Source of the DNA: Hyphochytrium catenoides
Taxonomy: Eukaryota; Sar; Hyphochytriomycetes; Hyphochytriales; Hyphochytriaceae
Assembly (NCBI GenBank): GCA_900088475.1
Contig: FLMG01000901.1
Span: 1-19,412 of the forward strand
Direction of reading: 5' to 3'
Length of the DNA: 19,412 nucleotides
Of this stretch, positions 16,610 through 19,412 are shown in pieces (position 1 is the first letter of the stretch; each line of letters opens with the position of its first letter). The position numbers and the translations under genes are program-made. The notes beneath the pieces are model-generated. The model searched no databases, was not told the origin of the DNA, and saw only the letters and a program-made list of their open reading frames with translations.

Positions 16610-17599
16610 TTATCCTGCCGCCGTGCTATTGACATGAGTATCTGCGCGATTATAGAAGTGCACCAGACACTGTCCGTCCATCTTGGCGTACCGCTTGCAG
16701 CCATCAACCTCACAGTTCCTCAGCATTGAGGAGCGATGTCTCTTGCACATGCCATACTTTACGGCGTGCTTGCCGCAGTTCTCCACCCAGCAGCGGATAA
16801 AACCTCCGTGGGCCTTACAAAGACCGCCTTTCACGGCAAATTTGTTGCAGTTGCGCTCATTGCAGCGCTTTCTCTTGGACGACGCCGAAGACGCGGTGGC
16901 TCCGGCTCCTCCTACTATATCTTTCCCTGATTTCCCTTCTCCGGCTTCTGCAGATGAAGGTCTGCCGCTACTGGTGGAGGAAGAGAGGGAAGGACGAATC
17001 TGTCCTGCGTCTCTTGCTAGCTTGGCCGAACGATAGCCCTCTCGAGCTTGTCGACCAGGAGATGACTCTGTGCTGGCACCGCTAGAAGACTGAGCGTCAT
17101 CTTCGTCTCTGTCTCGTCTTCTGCTTTTTGCTCTGATTGGAGCCGCGAAACTTTCTGCTCGATTGGTTGGGGCCATTCTGCGCTCTCTCAGATCTTCTGG
17201 TTCTCTGCAAAAGAGACTAGAGAAGCGGCTGAAGGAGGGAAGAGAGACGCTTCCCGCCGCTCTCTCTTCTCCTTCTTCCGCTGTAGGGTAAGCAGGAATC
17301 CGACGTTCAGGCGCCACTTCTCCTTTCTTGAAGTTGCCTTGGAATTCCCCAGAGCGAGGCGCGAGAAAGACCTTCCTCTCTCTCTGCCTCTCTCCTTGCC
17401 CTAACTGACACAACGCGGCCGCTGCCGTTGTGGCCGCCAGCTTGCTAATCTTCTTTATATCCTCTGGTCTAATGTCCTGACTTGGTTCCTCTCTCCTTCT
17501 CTTTCCTCTCACTATCCTCCCAGCACTCTGAGACAGCGAAAGGAGCAGTTCTGCAGGCGGTGAGCTCGGTTCTAAAGCCTCCTCTACGCTCATACACAT
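16610..17599 (-). CDS. WRKY19-like zinc-finger protein, 329 aa
   Basis: Single-exon model from the ATG at 17599 to the TAA at 16612-16610. The C-terminal third holds three tandem fingers of identical spacing, CX4CX9CX2H, at residues 246-264, 270-288 and 296-314 (CNERNC...CKAH, CWVENC...CKRH, CEVDGC...CLVH). They share a K/Y-GxC turn and match the WRKY19-like finger repeats abundant in stramenopile genomes. The N-terminal 240 residues are low complexity, rich in Arg/Glu/Ser, with several basic runs (GKRRREE, RAKSRRRDRDEDD, SKRKR) that could be nuclear localisation signals. Nuclear nucleic-acid or protein binding is inferred; no DNA target is known from sequence. The name comes from similarity to plant WRKY19 repeats; no WRKY domain is present. 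Its 5' flank is GA/CT-microsatellite rich. Confidence 0.88.
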   Translation of the reverse strand: MCMSVEEALEPSSPPAELLLSLSQSAGRIVRGKRRREEPSQDIRPEDIKKISKLAATTAAAALCQLGQGERQRERKVFLAPRSGEFQGNFKKGEVAPERRIPAYPTAEEGEERAAGSVSLPSFSRFSSLFCREPEDLRERRMAPTNRAESFAAPIRAKSRRRDRDEDDAQSSSGASTESSPGRQAREGYRSAKLARDAGQIRPSLSSSTSSGRPSSAEAGEGKSGKDIVGGAGATASSASSKRKRCNERNCNKFAVKGGLCKAHGGFIRCWVENCGKHAVKYGMCKRHRSSMLRNCEVDGCKRYAKMDGQCLVHFYNRADTHVNSTAAG

Positions 17600-17973
17600 A
17601 CTGCAGCACAGCTCTTCTCCTTCTTCTCCTCAAACATGCGCTAGTTTTCTATGTTCTCCTCTTTCTTCTCTCAGCGCTTCTCGGATGACAGGTCTCTCGG
17701 TTTCCAATCTTCAACTGTGAACAGAGATCGCGGGATCGTTGTCTTGGACCGTCAATATCTCTTGAGTGAGGAAGAGCCAGCACAAGTCTCGGTTTCTCTC
17801 GCTCGCAGAGCTTGTCTGTCTTCTCCCACTTCTTGGGAAAGCGTCACAAATGTGAAGAGAGACCGTTGAAGGGTCCTCCCCCGGACTAGGTGAAAGGTAG
17901 GAGAATTGGGGCAGATGTGACAACTCTCGAATGGGGAAAACCCAAGAAGAGAGAGCTTCTCTCTCTATTGTCG

Positions 17974-17990
17974 TCTCTCTCTCTCTCTCT
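17974..17990. repeat. (CT)n microsatellite
   Basis: About eight uninterrupted CT units. Confidence 0.9.
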
Positions 17991-18183
17991 GCTTTCTTCT
18001 GTCTCTCTCCGGGAAAGAGATCAGTCTTGAAACAGTCGGGAATGCTTTGTTCCCGGCCGCAGAATGCTAAGGAAAACCGGCTCGCGCGGTGTCGCAACGC
18101 TCTGCCTCGACACTTTGATAAGGAAGATTGACTAGTGCTTGTCCTCCCCTCTCTGACCACTGAGACCCCAATTTCTTCCTGTT

Positions 18184-18206
18184 TCTCTCTCTCTCTCTCT
18201 CTCTCT
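18184..18206. repeat. (CT)n microsatellite
   Basis: About eleven uninterrupted CT units. Confidence 0.9.
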
Positions 18207-18455
18207 TTCCTGAAGCGAAGGGAAAGAGAGAGTGTAGACAAGGGGATTTCCCGTTGAGGTCAAAAGGTCGGTCGTCGCAAGCAAGGAAGAAAAATGACCG
18301 TGGATGATGCTTCTCCTCGTGATGTCGACCTAGGGGATGATGACGAAGCTTATTGATAGAGAGACGGGGAAGGAAAAAGAAGACGACAATCGCTCTCTCT
18401 CTCTCCTTTCTCTCCGCTTCTCTTCCCCTTTACTCCCTCGCAAGCTGGGGAGAAC

Positions 18456-18474
18456 GAGAGAGAGAGAGAGAGAG
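18456..18474. repeat. (GA)n microsatellite, opposite orientation
   Basis: About nine GA units on the plus strand. This is the only long tract here with purines on the plus strand; it could pair with the neighbouring CT tracts. Confidence 0.9.
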
Positions 18475-18584
18475 GCGGTGCATAGGAGGGCTGGAGAGGA
18501 GCAAAAAAGAAATCCTCCTTGTTGCCATCAAGATCATCTCCCCCAATAAATGCAGCGTCTTTTTGGGCAGCGACTCGTTCTCTT

Positions 18585-18630
18585 TCTCTCTCTCTCTCTC
18601 CCTCTTTCCTCTCTCGCTCTCTCTCTCTCT
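18585..18630. repeat. (CT)n microsatellite, interrupted
   Basis: Two CT tracts (18585-18600 and 18611-18630) separated by a short pyrimidine-rich interruption. Confidence 0.85.
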
Positions 18631-19072
18631 TCCCATCAACGCTTTCCCCTCTTTTTTCTCTCTCCATTTGGCTTCCCGTCCCCTCTCCTTCAACCTGACC
18701 AGCTGCCTAGGGTACAATCGTGGGAGAAACGGAAGACAGAGGAAAGTGAGCCTGCGGCAGGATTTATTGCTTGCCACTTTCTCTTGCTTTCTCTCTCAAC
18801 TGGCTGCATCTCTAATGATATTTCCCTTTCTCTCGTTCTCTCTCTCTCTCTTTGCCCCTCTTTCCTATGGTCTCTTCTCTCTCTTTCTTGCTTGTCTCTT
18901 TGCCAGCCACACATCACCTTGATACCTTCTCTCTGTCTCTCTCTTCCAAGTTTTCAGTGGCGTTGGTTTCAAATGTGGGAAAGCATCCTTTGTCCTAACA
19001 GTATCTTAGGCTTCCGTCTGTGGTGGAAAGATTCCTCACATATAACGGAGGACGAGGCTGAAGAGAGTGAAG

Positions 19073-19077
19073 CTCTC

Positions 19078-19126
<49 letters not shown>
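19073..19126. repeat. Long (CT)n microsatellite, one interruption
   Basis: About 27 CT units, with a single T-to-G change at 19090 breaking the tract. This is the longest dinucleotide array in the window. Confidence 0.92.
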
Positions 19127-19129
<3 letters not shown>

Positions 19130-19206
19130 TCGTCGTCCTCATCAGACGTGACAACGACACCTGAGCTACCACCTACTAACGGGGAGCCATGACGTCTCAG
19201 GGTCAC

Positions 19207-19222
19207 TCTCTCTCTCTCTCTC
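19207..19222. repeat. (CT)n microsatellite
   Basis: About eight CT units, followed by further shorter CT tracts to about 19266. Confidence 0.85.
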
Positions 19223-19387
19223 TTCCTCTCACCTCCCCTTTCTCTCTCTCTCCTTCTCTCTCTCTCCTTCCTATTCTCCTTTGTGATGCTGCTACTAGCC
19301 CTTGTTCCCCGCCTAAATATGGTCACTTTGGCCGCCCTTTCCTCTGAAGGTACCTGTTTTTACGTTTGCCAAGGTAAGAAAGTCCCC

Positions 19388-19412
19388 CTCTCTCTCTCTC
19401 TCTCTCTCTCTC
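19388..19412. repeat. (CT)n microsatellite running off the window
   Basis: About twelve CT units to the last base; the true length is unknown because the window ends inside it. Confidence 0.9.

Larger units (their letters stand above)
17600..19412. other. Pyrimidine-rich microsatellite region upstream of the zinc-finger gene
   Basis: About 1.8 kb of DNA in which the plus strand is dominated by CT-rich sequence with many pure (CT)n tracts. ORFs here on either strand are Leu/Ser/Phe- or Arg/Glu-rich translations of the dinucleotide and are not supported as genes. On the coding strand of the zinc-finger gene the tract is (GA)n and occupies the place of its promoter and 5' UTR. A regulatory role for the GA repeats is possible but only inferred. 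Confidence 0.6.

Noticed and set aside
18350-19326. Several ORFs of 60-200 codons on both strands in the CT-rich region
   Set aside because: They are translations of (CT)n/(GA)n repeats (Leu-Ser or Arg-Glu runs), overlap on both strands, and have no domain or splice context.

Overview
This window looks like nuclear DNA of a eukaryote: GT-AG introns, a full-length hAT transposon, long (CT)n microsatellites and low coding density. A C-terminal array of three CX4CX9CX2H fingers (WRKY19-like) is typical of stramenopiles such as diatoms, oomycetes and brown algae. Together with 60-90 bp introns this suggests a stramenopile, but that is an inference and the species is not identified.

Layout. (1) 1-753: no gene; one copy of a 53-bp dispersed repeat. 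(2) 754-4862: a structurally complete hAT element (762-4854) with 18-bp perfect terminal inverted repeats, a perfect 8-bp target duplication, GGGTCAAC-type subterminal motifs and one intact 868-aa BED-finger transposase. The empty site rebuilds a tRNA-like fold, so the element seems to have landed in a tRNA-derived repeat. (3) 4863-10400: a graveyard of frame-broken coding remnants on both strands, of which only a DDE integrase core (about 8746-9700, minus) is recognised. (4) 10476-11051, minus: a probable secreted cysteine-rich protein gene with one plausible 68-bp intron, incomplete at both ends. (5) 11303-12180: a poly-C tract and an orphan ORF. (6) 13067-14597, minus: an eight-exon gene for a signal-peptide, leucine-rich-repeat, single-pass membrane protein. 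Six consecutive exons are each exactly 63 bp, each encodes one 21-residue LRR, and all introns interrupt a Leu codon in phase 2. (7) 14598-15480: spacer with a 71-bp perfect inverted copy of part of exon 1 of the LRR gene. (8) 15480-16340: low-complexity sequence with an imperfect 147-150 bp tandem duplication and two competing small ORFs. (9) 16610-17599, minus: the WRKY19-like zinc-finger gene. (10) 17600-19412: its GA/CT microsatellite-rich upstream region, running off the window end.

The genes do not form a pathway. The two strongest observations are the intact, datable hAT insertion and the one-LRR-per-exon receptor-like gene, assembled here by hand from sequence and missed by any single-ORF view. 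The LRR gene also has a recent inverted duplicate upstream that could reflect family turnover or, speculatively, act as a silencing hairpin.
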